The notes under the pieces are model-generated. The model saw only the letters and a program-made list of their open reading frames with translations, ran no database searches and was not told the origin of the DNA. A stretch of 64,000 nt of DNA, taken from a virus. The translations under genes and the position numbers were made by a program. Location of the stretch: IMG/VR virus record IMGVR_UViG_3300013126_000016, positions 23,015 to 87,014 of that record; one strand, written 5' to 3'. This document shows positions 1 to 8,236 of this stretch, one piece after another. Numbering within the stretch: the stretch's first letter is position 1; each line of letters starts with the position of its first letter.

Positions 1-69
1 GAGATAGAGGAAATAGAAGAGTTAATAAAGGAGATAGATTTCAAGAAGTTATTAAGTTTTTTGAGGTAG
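1..69 (+). CDS. C-terminal end of a protein cut by the window edge
   Basis: Frame 1 is open from the first base and encodes 22 residues, charged and probably helical (starts EIEEIEELIKEI, ends SFLR), before TAG at 67-69. There is too little to name it. Its stop codon lies inside the GC-rich palindrome at 65-82. The same arrangement recurs at 6040-6055, where another stop TAG falls at the start of a related palindrome copy. Confidence 0.6.
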   Translation, partial: EIEEIEELIKEIDFKKLLSFLR

Positions 70-82
70 CCGCGCGGCTACC
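65..82 (+). terminator. 18-base GC-rich palindrome, likely terminator; founder copy of the dispersed repeat
   Basis: GGTAGCCGCGCGGCTACC is a perfect palindrome (20 bases, 64-83, with flanking A/T). Transcribed rightward it can form a seven-pair stem with a GCGC loop, followed by T-rich TTTATCTTATTTTT. That fits an intrinsic terminator for the gene ending at 69. The same 18 bases occur at 32355-32372, and close relatives at 2722, 9769 and 58988. Confidence 0.6.
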
Positions 83-123
83 TTTATCTTATTTTTAGTT
101 CTATACTATCCATAAAACTATTT

Positions 124-840
124 ATGCCTCCTGATAACTTACTAGATTTCCTAGAATCTAAAGACAAAATCCAAACCATTCAATCCGATACCTCCAAGAT
201 TATCCGCAAGGAAAATAACATTACTACTGAAGAATATATCTCCCTCTTTATTAACCTTATTATTTTTGTTACTCTTGTTATTAAAGTTATTCAACCACTT
301 ACAGATATTCTTAAACCTTTAAAAATTAAATTAACTAAAAAATACTTTAAAGAAATAAACTTTATTGAAGACCTTTTAGAAGAATTACTATTACTCACTA
401 AAGCTGATAGAGTATGCGTGGGTGTATTTCATAATGGTCAAGTTTGGGGTCACTTTCATTTTATGAAAATGACTATAGCTTATGAAGCTTGTAAGTATGG
501 TATAACTTCTATAAAAAAGTTATATGCAAACGTTCCTCTAGAAAAGATAAAAAACCAACTACAGGTAGTAGAGGAGGATAAGTTTTCAATATTTAATAGG
601 GATGATGATTTAGAACCAGAGTGTATAAAATACCTAGACAGCCAAAACTTAAAAGGTACATTATCTAGGCTCATAACTAATAAAAAAGGGGAAGTAATCG
701 CTATATTAGAGGCTCAAAGACTCTATGATTATTTTGGTAGCGAAGACTTGTCTGATAGCCGTTTAGAGCCTACTTTCAATAGGCTAATACACAATCTTTC
801 TCTAATAAATGAAGGTAAAGAGTTACCTATAGATAATTAA
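124..840 (+). CDS. Membrane-anchored protein with possible GAF-like domain
   Basis: A 238-residue protein. Residues about 40-62 form one strongly hydrophobic segment (ISLFINLIIFVTLVIKVI) after a polar N-terminus, so it is probably a single-pass membrane protein. The rest (about 85-230) alternates strands and helices; ADRVCVGVFHNG near residue 95 and the late GEVIAILEAQRL resemble the sensor fold of GAF-type domains, though this is a weak impression and no ligand residues are evident. It stands alone, with 54 bases before it and 33 after. A TATACT at 102-107 could be a -10 element. Function unknown; a role at the infected-cell membrane is a guess. Confidence 0.6.
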   Translation: MPPDNLLDFLESKDKIQTIQSDTSKIIRKENNITTEEYISLFINLIIFVTLVIKVIQPLTDILKPLKIKLTKKYFKEINFIEDLLEELLLLTKADRVCVGVFHNGQVWGHFHFMKMTIAYEACKYGITSIKKLYANVPLEKIKNQLQVVEEDKFSIFNRDDDLEPECIKYLDSQNLKGTLSRLITNKKGEVIAILEAQRLYDYFGSEDLSDSRLEPTFNRLIHNLSLINEGKELPIDN

Positions 841-873
841 AACAGTGGCAAACTAAGAAATTTAAGATATAAT

Positions 874-2118
874 ATGGATAGTAGATTTTGGATTGTAGTC
901 TTGAACCTGTTCTCCGGTATTATCTTAGCTCAACCTGAAGCCAGCCAATTGTATTTCTTAGCACGCGCTAAAGATACTAATGGTTCTGGTTGGTTGCGTT
1001 TAAGTATTAAATACTTAATGAACTTTTTCAATAAGTCCAAGAGTACGATATTGCGTTGGGCAAGGAACATATTTTATTTTTCTGATAATGAGGTGAGGGG
1101 AGACAGGATCTTCCTGAAATACAAAGCTATTAGGAAAGTAAAGAATGATAGTAAAGTACCGGCCCACGCAAAGTTTGCAGCTGAAAAAACTCTATTAGAA
1201 GATATAAATCAGCTAAAAGCTAAATGTTACGAAGCTGCTATTGAAAGACAACAACAGTCTTGTAAGAAAGCAGTTGACAAAGTAGTGAAATCTAGCAAGC
1301 AAACCTTTGAACCGACCCTAGAAAGCCTACAAAGCTCTAAAATTGCTAAAGGGTGTGAGTGGGTTGACGAGGCGGGGAAAAAAGCGTTTGTAAAGAGGCA
1401 CGTAGTACCGATTGGAGCGAGGCAAGATACAGTAGCTGAGAAAGTAGGAAGGTCGGCGCAAACACTGAGAAAGCACACTAAAACTATAAATAGAGTGCAT
1501 GTGTGGTGGAGGGTATATTACAGAAATCCTAAAGAGGGAATTCCTGAGCAGTATTACCAGTTCAACAAGAAAAAAGTTAGGAATGGTAAGAACTCTGTTG
1601 AAAAGAGGTTGTACAGGAGAATGCCTAATTATTATTTCTGTGATGTGTATGCATGTCCAGAAAAAACAAAAGAAGTGTTTGTGCCGATTAGTCCTACTGA
1701 ACAGTTAGATGAAAAGAGAAGTTTGATAAGAATGATAGTTTCTCAAATGCCGAAGCGCAGAAAGGTAGGCGTGCGCGGGGATTTATGTGAACCTAAAGTA
1801 CAAAAGAAATTCCTGGAAAAGCTATTAGAAGTTCCTAAAGAAAGGATTGACTTATTAGCTGTAGGATTTTTCATGTACGCAAGCGGGCAACCAGATAGCA
1901 AAGAAACAAAGGAAAGAATGCTAGGGATGTTGAAGCAGGTTTCTGTAGGAGATCTGATAGACAAAATTGGCAATACTCTTACTTTGCTCAAGAGCGGGAT
2001 AGATGAAAAGTTAGCTGATTATCTACTCTTGCTATTGAGAAGAGCGCTAAAGTCTGACTGGGTTATTCCACCATTATGGGAAACCTATAGAACGACTGGT
2101 TACTCATTACAGCAATAG
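874..2118 (+). CDS. Putative DNA-binding protein with two helix-turn-helix-like segments
   Basis: A 414-residue protein, no family recognised. Residues about 38-65 (GWLRLSIKYLMNFFNKSKST followed by ILRWARN) look like a winged-helix/HTH unit, followed by a short strand pair (GDRIFLKYKAI). A second HTH-like stretch near residue 190 reads TVAEKVGRSAQTLRKHTKTI. Between them is a Lys/Glu-rich probable coiled coil (about 95-150). The C-terminal third is helical. Its position at the head of the replication and nucleotide genes, just before a 36-base palindrome, would suit a replication initiator or regulator; that is inference. TATAAT directly abuts the ATG (868-873), so the true start could be slightly downstream. 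Confidence 0.6.
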   Translation: MDSRFWIVVLNLFSGIILAQPEASQLYFLARAKDTNGSGWLRLSIKYLMNFFNKSKSTILRWARNIFYFSDNEVRGDRIFLKYKAIRKVKNDSKVPAHAKFAAEKTLLEDINQLKAKCYEAAIERQQQSCKKAVDKVVKSSKQTFEPTLESLQSSKIAKGCEWVDEAGKKAFVKRHVVPIGARQDTVAEKVGRSAQTLRKHTKTINRVHVWWRVYYRNPKEGIPEQYYQFNKKKVRNGKNSVEKRLYRRMPNYYFCDVYACPEKTKEVFVPISPTEQLDEKRSLIRMIVSQMPKRRKVGVRGDLCEPKVQKKFLEKLLEVPKERIDLLAVGFFMYASGQPDSKETKERMLGMLKQVSVGDLIDKIGNTLTLLKSGIDEKLADYLLLLLRRALKSDWVIPPLWETYRTTGYSLQQ

Positions 2119-2190
2119 GACTAACAACATTCCCGGGCTGCTAGATTAAGCAATAATATCAATAGAAATTAGATCTTTAATAAGTTCTAA

Positions 2191-2226
2191 TAGATTTTTT
2201 TTGTTTAATTAAACAAAAAAAATCTA
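2191..2226. promoter_or_regulatory. 36-base perfect palindrome (AT-rich)
   Basis: Each arm is TAGATTTTTTTTGTTTAA and the other arm is its exact reverse complement, with no spacer and no mismatch. The gap 2119-2326 has no gene. The palindrome may be a bidirectional terminator, because both strands end in a run of eight T, or a protein-binding or origin element beside the DNA-binding gene that ends at 2118. The rest of the gap is AT-rich with no further structure I can defend. Confidence 0.7.
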
Positions 2227-2326
2227 CAAATAAATATTTATATAAGAGGCTCAAAACCGCGCTTAAAGAGTTTTTTTAGATTTTAGAGAGCAAACTATAG
2301 TTTTATATTATTTTGTTTTTTTAGTT

Positions 2327-3784
2327 ATGAAAAGAGTAAAATATAAGCCTGCTTATAAAGTTAACGAACTGTTCGTTGGAGAAGGGACGGCAATAGTAAT
2401 TACAGGGTGGACACCAAAAGACAGAATAAAAAGGGAACTAGAAAAAGAAGGAATAAAGTATGCAGCAATAGGAAACTTATACTCCCCAAATTATGGACTA
2501 ACGTATTTAGCAGCTAATCTATTAGCTAATCCCTACGATTGGGATATTTGCCTATTAGGAGGTACAAGAGCCGATTTATTTAGCAATGGTATAGAAGCTG
2601 TAAAAGGGATGCTAGAAGGCAAAATAAAGGGGGATAGAGTATTTAACACAAAGGGAGAACAAGTAGGCAGAATAGATAATATATTTGAGGAAGAACAGAT
2701 AAAGTTATTACAAGAGAAGTTAGCCGCGCGGCTGACTTACCATACATCTATAAAAGATTTAATAAAATACTTAAAAGAGATTAATAAAGATAAGAGAGAA
2801 TTAGAGCAATATGCAGAACCTATAATAAAAGAGATACCTATAATAAAGAGTAAAACCAGGTCAGGCAATACTAACAGTCCTAGAATAGAAGGAAAGACTG
2901 TAGAAGAGGTGTGGATAAAGATATTACATCTTATAAGAACAAATGGTCTATTAACTAATTCTCAATATGGTCAAAGGCAAGAGATAATAAGTTTAAGTGT
3001 TACTATAACAGAACAACCAAAACTTGATTGTCTAGAAATAAAAGAGTGGATGCCTATATCCTATGATTCTTTAAAAGAGTATATACCAAGTTTTTGTTAC
3101 AGTAAGCATAGTGAAGAGACTGAGTATACTTACAGCAATCGTATAAGAAACTTAGAAGGGGTAGACCAAATAGAAAGAATAGTAGATAAATTAATAGCAG
3201 ACCCCAATTCAACTCAATTATATATAAGTTTATGGGATACTTATAAAGACATTTACAATAGTAACCCACCTTGTTTAGTGAGTATATGGGTAAGGTTAAT
3301 AGATAATAAGTTATTACTAGAAGGGAGTTTCAGGTCACAAGATATGTTTACAGCGTACATACCAAACGTTGTAGGGTTAAGAGAGATTCAAAGTATTCTA
3401 GTAAATAAAATAATAGACAAAGGATTATTAGTAGAAGAAGGTGTATTAATAACAAATTCAAAGTCAGCACATTTATACGAGAATGCTTTTAGAGAAGCTG
3501 ACGAGATAATAAGTAAGGAATATAAATATAAGAAAGTGTTAGAACCAAAGGATAGAGTAGGAAATTTTGTGATAGAAGTAGAGGAGCGCGGGGCTACCTT
3601 ACTAAAAATAAAACAACTAACGCCTACAGGAATCCCTATTTCTTTGTATGAAGGAGAAGAACCCTTTAAGTTACTAGTGGAAATAATAAACCAAAATCCC
3701 ACTATAGAAAAACAACATATAGCTTACTTAGGTACAGAACTACAAAAAGCTACTTTATTAAAAAATCAGTACAAGCAAGGTTGA
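2327..3784 (+). CDS. thyA: Thymidylate synthase with split DUF4346-like flanking regions
   Basis: A 485-residue protein predicted to methylate dUMP to dTMP with a folate cofactor. The ThyA core spans about 190-400. C316 in NPPCLVSIWVRL is the likely nucleophile, FRSQDMFTAYIPN (335-347) matches the RS-D phosphate and base-binding stretch, and SAHLYENAF (380-388) matches the conserved H-Y motif. N347 at the base-selecting position favours dUMP over dCMP. The N-terminal region (about 15-100, GTAIVITGWTPKDRI and IGNLYSPNYGL) and the C-terminal region (about 405-480, ending HIAYLGTELQKA) resemble DUF4346, a domain known to accompany ThyA in archaea, cyanobacteria and viruses. The linker between (about 130-185) is low-complexity and contains a palindrome copy. 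It is followed by a terminator. Confidence 0.8.
   Translation: MKRVKYKPAYKVNELFVGEGTAIVITGWTPKDRIKRELEKEGIKYAAIGNLYSPNYGLTYLAANLLANPYDWDICLLGGTRADLFSNGIEAVKGMLEGKIKGDRVFNTKGEQVGRIDNIFEEEQIKLLQEKLAARLTYHTSIKDLIKYLKEINKDKRELEQYAEPIIKEIPIIKSKTRSGNTNSPRIEGKTVEEVWIKILHLIRTNGLLTNSQYGQRQEIISLSVTITEQPKLDCLEIKEWMPISYDSLKEYIPSFCYSKHSEETEYTYSNRIRNLEGVDQIERIVDKLIADPNSTQLYISLWDTYKDIYNSNPPCLVSIWVRLIDNKLLLEGSFRSQDMFTAYIPNVVGLREIQSILVNKIIDKGLLVEEGVLITNSKSAHLYENAFREADEIISKEYKYKKVLEPKDRVGNFVIEVEERGATLLKIKQLTPTGIPISLYEGEEPFKLLVEIINQNPTIEKQHIAYLGTELQKATLLKNQYKQG
2722..2733. repeat. Copy of the GC-rich palindrome inside thyA (core AGCCGCGCGGCT)
   Basis: The 12-base core of the dispersed palindrome is read in frame as part of KLAARL (residues 131-136) in the linker between the N-terminal and ThyA regions. 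It is an abrupt GC island in an otherwise AT-rich gene. Confidence 0.6.
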
Positions 3785-3895
3785 CAAAGCATAGAAAAAA
3801 AGTAGAGTATATAAATCTCAAGGTTAATCATCTGCCAAGTTACTCCGAGTAAACTCAACCTGCCAATTTTCATATATCAGAAAACTAAAATGTAC

Positions 3896-3928
3896 AAGAG
3901 CTGTGCTGAAAAGCGCGGCTCTTTTCTT
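3896..3928 (+). terminator. Intrinsic terminator downstream of thyA
   Basis: AAGAGCTGTGCT, loop GAAA, AGCGCGGCTCTT: a 12-pair stem with two G-U pairs, closed by a GNRA-type tetraloop and followed by TTCTT. The right arm resembles half of the dispersed palindrome. It sits 112 bases after the thyA stop and before the primase, so it should insulate the two units. The surrounding gap 3785-4006 has no gene; it also holds a small inverted repeat, TTACTCCGAGTAA near 3839. Confidence 0.65.
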
Positions 3929-3992
3929 AATAATTTTCTTAAAGTCCATCTACTAAGGATTAAGTTTTTAAAAGCTACTATATCCACTTCAC

Positions 3993-3998
3993 TATAAT
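3993..3998 (+). promoter_or_regulatory. Possible -10 element of the primase operon
   Basis: TATAAT lies eight bases before the primase ATG and downstream of the thyA terminator, so transcription would start at or next to the start codon (a leaderless or nearly leaderless message). No convincing -35 box is visible at the expected distance, so this is tentative. Confidence 0.3.
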
Positions 3999-4006
3999 GT
4001 ACTTTT

Positions 4007-5227
4007 ATGGAAATACAACAGTTAAAAGAATGCTTAAGAATAAGTAAAGTATCAGAGATATTTGAGATAGGAATAACAAATAAGGAGACAAACCAAAGGT
4101 GTCCTTTTTGTGGAGGAAGTAATTCGTTAAAAGTATATAGTGACGTATGGTTTAAGTGTTTTAAATGTGGGAGTAGAGGAGATATAATAAACTTATTGCA
4201 AGTGGCAGGTAAGGCTAATAGTTTCCGGGAGGCTGTGTTAAAATTAAGTAATTTAGTAGACACAACGAAAGAAACTAGAGAATACCGAATAAGATTAACA
4301 GGTATGGAAGCCACTTACAAAAGTTATAGAACTCATAAGAAGAGGAAACAAGGTGCAGAGTATTTAGAGAGTAGAGGATGGAAAAAGGCAATAGATAGAG
4401 GAGATTACGGATATTCTGACGCTCCAGATTTGTTGCAAAGTAAGGGACATACAAAAGAGGAGTTAGAAAATCTAGGGTTAATGTTGACTAAAGAAAGGGA
4501 GCTATATGATAATCATGTAGTATTTCCGGTCAGGACTGCAAATGGAAAGTTAGTGCATGTACAGGGAAGGAATACCGACCCGGCGGCTAACTTAAGATGG
4601 TTAGCAGATAAAGGACAACCCCCTATAAACAACTACTTATACAACCTAGAAAATCTAAATAAGTCCACTAACTACGTTGTTATAGTAGAAGGTATTTCTG
4701 ACGCATTAAGTCTTTTAGAACTAGACGAGCCAACAGTAGGTACTTTTGGAATTAACTTTTCTCTTCTTAGACACATTCCCTCTTTTAAGAATTTAACTCA
4801 TATATTAGCTATCTTTGATAGAGACAAGTATAGTATAGGTACGCCTTTACAAGGAAGATATAAAAGCTGGACACAAGTAGTGCCCGAGTTATGTAAACTT
4901 AGTATTGAGTTAAAGATACCGATATACACTTGGATGGTACCAGACATAAGTGGAGTTAAAGATTTAAATGATTTACTGATAGAAGTAGATTATGACGAAG
5001 GGGCATACAAAGATTTATTAGTAAAAACAGTAATGCCTCTAGAAAGAATGTGCTTAGAAATTATACAAATAACAGAGGATAAAGAACTTTATTGGTTATT
5101 GTGGGAACTTCATAGAGAACTAAAAAATACAAAAGAAGAAAAACTTTTAGAAGATCATGTTAATACAAAATATGGTTCTCTAAAAGAACACTTTAAATGG
5201 ATTGTTAGTTCATCTATGGAGTTTTAA
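4007..5227 (+). CDS. DnaG-type DNA primase (zinc ribbon plus TOPRIM, no helicase)
   Basis: A 406-residue protein that should make RNA primers for phage replication. The N-terminal zinc ribbon has C32, C35, C51 and C54 (CPFCGG, CFKCGSRGD). HVVFPVRTANGKLVHVQGR (170-188) is the conserved DnaG catalytic-core stretch. The TOPRIM fold follows: YVVIVEGISDAL carries the catalytic Glu (E228), and AIFDRDK carries D271 and D273. There is no Walker motif after the TOPRIM, so unlike T7 gp4 it lacks a fused helicase, and none is encoded elsewhere in the window. It heads a tight run of genes; the next starts 2 bases after its stop. Confidence 0.9.
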   Translation: MEIQQLKECLRISKVSEIFEIGITNKETNQRCPFCGGSNSLKVYSDVWFKCFKCGSRGDIINLLQVAGKANSFREAVLKLSNLVDTTKETREYRIRLTGMEATYKSYRTHKKRKQGAEYLESRGWKKAIDRGDYGYSDAPDLLQSKGHTKEELENLGLMLTKERELYDNHVVFPVRTANGKLVHVQGRNTDPAANLRWLADKGQPPINNYLYNLENLNKSTNYVVIVEGISDALSLLELDEPTVGTFGINFSLLRHIPSFKNLTHILAIFDRDKYSIGTPLQGRYKSWTQVVPELCKLSIELKIPIYTWMVPDISGVKDLNDLLIEVDYDEGAYKDLLVKTVMPLERMCLEIIQITEDKELYWLLWELHRELKNTKEEKLLEDHVNTKYGSLKEHFKWIVSSSMEF

Positions 5228-5229
5228 AT

Positions 5230-6042
5230 ATGGAGTGTAATAGAGTTAGTTTTTATGTAGGTATAACTTCTAACAGAAACATAGTATGTGGTTGTGTAGT
5301 AATAGTAGTAAAATGGATGGATGAAGAAGAGATAATTGTAGTGTTTCCAGACGAAATAAATAGTAGAGGCTGGAATAGGGTAATTCTACCTAAGATAGAG
5401 TATGTAGTAGCTAGAGAGCAAAGGAGGTTAAAATTAAAAGACAAAGAAATAGAAATAGTAATACCAAACATTTACATTTCTTATAGTTCTATTTATAGAA
5501 CAAGGTATAGCAGATTTAATAGTATAACAAAGGAAGCAGATAAACTAGCAGAACAAAAACGCCTATGGTTACTAGACACAGTTTACGCTGATTCTTACCC
5601 TATATATAAGTTAAGGGATAATCTAGGCAAACTGGATATAGATCTTGCACTGACTATCTTAGATAAAGGAATAACTAGCATATTTATAGTTAAAAGGTTA
5701 TCTAAAATAGGATTTTACTATGAAGAAGCATTAAAAAGATTAGACAAAAGGGTATTATTTACAGACTATACAGGTAGTAACACACCTGCATGGTGGTTAG
5801 AAGAATTTGAAGGAAGAAGATTTTGTAACGATACAGGAGTAATAGAAGGGGGATATTTACCAATAAGATTTAGAAGATGGGCAAGGAACATGGGAATAAA
5901 GATATTAGGAATAAAAAAGGAGAAGTATAGTAATCCAGAGTCAATAGAAGAAGAGCACTTATTAACACAAGGAGAAAGGTATGAACAAAGAAGAAGAAAA
6001 AGAAGGAAAAGAAGAGCAGCAGAAAGAGGAAGTAGAAGATAG
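5230..6042 (+). CDS. Unknown protein with very basic C-terminus
   Basis: A 270-residue protein with no family recognised. The first 60 residues are strand-rich and hydrophobic (CGCVVIVVKWM, EEIIVVFPDEI). The end is extremely basic (RYEQRRRKRRKRRAAERGSRR region, about 250-270), suggesting nucleic-acid binding. The opening (FYVGITSNRNIVCGCVVIVV) faintly resembles an RNase H-like core strand pair, but I see no acidic catalytic set. It lies between the primase and a RuvC-like nuclease, so a replication or recombination role is plausible. Its stop TAG (6040-6042) is at the start of a degenerate GC palindrome. Confidence 0.6.
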   Translation: MECNRVSFYVGITSNRNIVCGCVVIVVKWMDEEEIIVVFPDEINSRGWNRVILPKIEYVVAREQRRLKLKDKEIEIVIPNIYISYSSIYRTRYSRFNSITKEADKLAEQKRLWLLDTVYADSYPIYKLRDNLGKLDIDLALTILDKGITSIFIVKRLSKIGFYYEEALKRLDKRVLFTDYTGSNTPAWWLEEFEGRRFCNDTGVIEGGYLPIRFRRWARNMGIKILGIKKEKYSNPESIEEEHLLTQGERYEQRRRKRRKRRAAERGSRR

Positions 6043-6055
6043 CGGCGCGGCTACC
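6041..6055. repeat. Degenerate copy of the GC-rich palindrome
   Basis: AGCGGCGCGGCTACC overlaps the stop of the preceding gene. The right arm (GCGGCTACC) is intact and the left arm is shortened, so the hairpin is weaker than at 65-82. It is followed by T-rich TACTTACTATATTTTATTT. Confidence 0.5.
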
Positions 6056-6089
6056 TACTTACTATATTTTATTTCAAGCAACATTAACT

Positions 6090-6503
6090 ATGGCACTTTC
6101 TAAATTACAAAAAAACACTTACCAATTCCAAGCTCTGTTAAATAAACACTCAGGCTCTACTCTAGAAAAACTATTAAAAGTAGATTTATATAGTTGTTTA
6201 CTCTTGTCAGACCAATTAAAAGTAAACAGGAACTATTCTACAGACTGGTTTTACCAAGTTATGATGACAACATTTGACTATTATCTTATACTAGTACCGG
6301 AGTTAGAAAAAGACTTGAAAGTAGTAAAAGAGAATAGAGTAGAAAATGAGAGTGACTGGGAATTAATAATAAAAAGTCATCTTAAAAGATATAAAGCAGA
6401 AGTAATGACAAATTTAAAGTATTCTGATTATTATGAGGAGACTATAGCTTACCTCAAATTACGTCAGGAACTAAGAATATGTTTACAGAACAGAATCAAA
6501 TAA
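6090..6503 (+). CDS. Unknown helical protein
   Basis: A 137-residue protein, probably all-alpha, with no family recognised. It begins MALSKLQKNTYQFQALLNKH and contains an aromatic-rich stretch (TDWFYQVMMTTFDYYLIL). Its last 25 bases overlap the start of the RuvC-like gene in another frame, which suggests translational coupling. Confidence 0.6.
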   Translation: MALSKLQKNTYQFQALLNKHSGSTLEKLLKVDLYSCLLLSDQLKVNRNYSTDWFYQVMMTTFDYYLILVPELEKDLKVVKENRVENESDWELIIKSHLKRYKAEVMTNLKYSDYYEETIAYLKLRQELRICLQNRIK

Positions 6504-7102
6504 TTAAAGCTGGAGAACTTCTACCTGGTATGAGCGCTATTAGCCAAGAGCCTGTTTGGTTAATAGCTTTAGACCAAGCCTTAGAAAACACGGGTATTGC
6601 TATACTATCTACAGGTAAAGGTATAATCTACACAAGTGTTTTAAAGACTAACAAGAATCATATAATAGAAAATAGACTAGCTTATATTGACAGAGTAATA
6701 GAAGAATTAATAAGGGAGTTAGACCCAATAGATATAGCAATGGAGGAGGTGTATCCTGGATTAGCGGGGAGAACAGTAAGTATTTTGTCACAAGTTTACT
6801 GTACGATAACAAATATATGTCACAGAGTAGATAAGAAGTTTAAAATATACAGTTCATCTAAATTAAGAAGAGGGAGTTGGGTAAAGAAACTAGATTTAGA
6901 AGGGACAAAAGCGTATTGTAGGAAATGGTTAGTAGAAGATTTAGGAGAGGAGCAGATAAAAGACTTAGAGGATCATGAGACTGACGCAATAGGTATTTTA
7001 TGGGCTATGGCACTAGACAAAGGAGCAAGAAAGGATAATATTAAATATATGAACATCCAAAAAACTCCATTTGACCAATTAAAATTACTAAGAAAACTAT
7101 GA
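6479..7102 (+). CDS. RuvC-like Holliday-junction/branched-DNA endonuclease
   Basis: A 207-residue protein with an RNase H-fold RuvC pattern. Motif I is LIALDQALENTGIAIL (D32 with the usual A..TG follow-on), motif II is DIAMEEVYPG (E89 or E90), and the C-terminal acidic motif is DHETDAIGILWAM (D165, D169). It probably cuts four-way or branched intermediates before packaging. Residues 1-25 precede the fold; an internal ATG at 6530 (residue 18) is an alternative start. It overlaps the upstream gene by 25 bases and shares an ATGA with the downstream nuclease, so the three genes are one unit. Confidence 0.8.
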   Translation: MFTEQNQIIKAGELLPGMSAISQEPVWLIALDQALENTGIAILSTGKGIIYTSVLKTNKNHIIENRLAYIDRVIEELIRELDPIDIAMEEVYPGLAGRTVSILSQVYCTITNICHRVDKKFKIYSSSKLRRGSWVKKLDLEGTKAYCRKWLVEDLGEEQIKDLEDHETDAIGILWAMALDKGARKDNIKYMNIQKTPFDQLKLLRKL

Positions 7103-8232
7103 CCCGTAACTTTTCCTTACCCACAACATCTTATACAAGATTAAGTAGTTATCCTAAATGCCCTACAAAGTACAATAACACGTATGAAAACAAGATTACA
7201 ACGAATTTAGTAGAGAGTATAGAAGAGAGTTTAATAACAGGAACTTTAACGCACTTACTACTAGAAGAGTATCTAAAAGAGGGAGTATTAGGAGATAAAG
7301 CAAAAGATTTAGTAGTAGATCTAGTAGTAGATAAGTGGTTAAGGGAAAGTTGTAAATTGGAAGCGCAAGTAAACAATGACGAGTTTATAGCAGCAGAGTT
7401 AGACGTAATAGGGATAAGAAAGTATATAAAAGAGATAGGGAAGATATATAGGAAATGCGCGGCTAATTATATAAAAGAAGATGCTATAAGGAACACAGAC
7501 ATGTCTGTGCCAAAGGATCCAATAAAGTATCCGCCAACAGTCTTAAAAAAAGAGATTAATTCTAGTGGATTAAATAATCTAGGTTTAGGAATAAATAATA
7601 GTGCAGCAATAATAAACCCACAATTTAGGAGAATAGTTTTAACAGAAGTATTAGGAAAAGCAGGATTATACTTTTATAGTTTTGAAGTACCGCAATGGGT
7701 TAAGAAAACGTTAGCAGTGGAATTAAGGTTTGATGATTATAATTTAGAGTGGAAAAATAAAATATGGCTAGGAGGTATAGACTGGGTATTTGAAACTGTT
7801 AGTGGGGAAATAGTAATATGCGATCATAAAACAGAAAAAGAAAAGACTTCGGAATTAGATGCACAGTATCACCCTCAATTAAACTTATATGTAAACCTTT
7901 ATTATTCTATAACAAAGGTAATAGCTGACTATGTAGCTATAAATCACTTACCTAGTGGAAATATAGTGTTAGCAAAAGTAGATGCGAGTATAGTGTATAG
8001 AATAGTAAAAGGATTAGAAGATATAGAAGATGCGATACAGGAGAGTATAAGGACAGGAAAGTGGAGAAAAGCTCTAGCGCCATTAGAATATAATTCGCCG
8101 TGTTTAACAAGAGACTGGCAGACTAAAAAACTGTCAAGAGTATGTAAATATTTTAGACATTGCTGGCCTAATTACAGTGAAGAAATAGCAATAGAAATAA
8201 AGAATTTTGAGATAGAAGGAAGAGAGGAGTAA
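7099..8232 (+). CDS. RecB/Cas4-like PD-(D/E)XK nuclease, candidate Fe-S enzyme
   Basis: A 377-residue protein. The N-terminus has SSYPKCPTKYNNTYENK (C21) and TGTLTHLLLEEYL (H52), as in RecB-family nucleases. The catalytic core is GGIDWVFE (D228), IVICDHKTEKEK (D242-x-K244) and QLNLY (Q260, Y264). C21 plus C335, C349 and C355 in the last 50 residues match the four-cysteine layout that holds a 4Fe-4S cluster in Cas4 and AddB, including the final C-x5-C spacing. It is likely an exonuclease in recombination or in processing of replication intermediates, working with the RuvC-like protein encoded just upstream. No cas genes or CRISPR are present, so it should not be called Cas4. Confidence 0.85.
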   Translation: MTRNFSLPTTSYTRLSSYPKCPTKYNNTYENKITTNLVESIEESLITGTLTHLLLEEYLKEGVLGDKAKDLVVDLVVDKWLRESCKLEAQVNNDEFIAAELDVIGIRKYIKEIGKIYRKCAANYIKEDAIRNTDMSVPKDPIKYPPTVLKKEINSSGLNNLGLGINNSAAIINPQFRRIVLTEVLGKAGLYFYSFEVPQWVKKTLAVELRFDDYNLEWKNKIWLGGIDWVFETVSGEIVICDHKTEKEKTSELDAQYHPQLNLYVNLYYSITKVIADYVAINHLPSGNIVLAKVDASIVYRIVKGLEDIEDAIQESIRTGKWRKALAPLEYNSPCLTRDWQTKKLSRVCKYFRHCWPNYSEEIAIEIKNFEIEGREE

Positions 8233-8236
8233 AAGA

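Noticed and set aside
868-873. TATAAT directly before the ATG at 874
   Set aside because: A -10 box cannot sit against the start codon it serves. AT-rich DNA makes this match easy by chance, or the true start is further in.
3785-4006. Possible tRNA or structured RNA in the thyA-primase gap
   Set aside because: Only a terminator hairpin and a small inverted repeat are visible; no acceptor stem, anticodon arm or T-loop can be placed.
3877-4314. 145-codon frame on the - strand
   Set aside because: It lies over the thyA terminator and antisense to the zinc ribbon of the primase. Its composition is that of a shadow frame.
7099-8232. Calling the PD-(D/E)XK gene cas4
   Set aside because: Motifs and cysteines fit the wider RecB/AddB group equally well, and nothing CRISPR-related is in the window.
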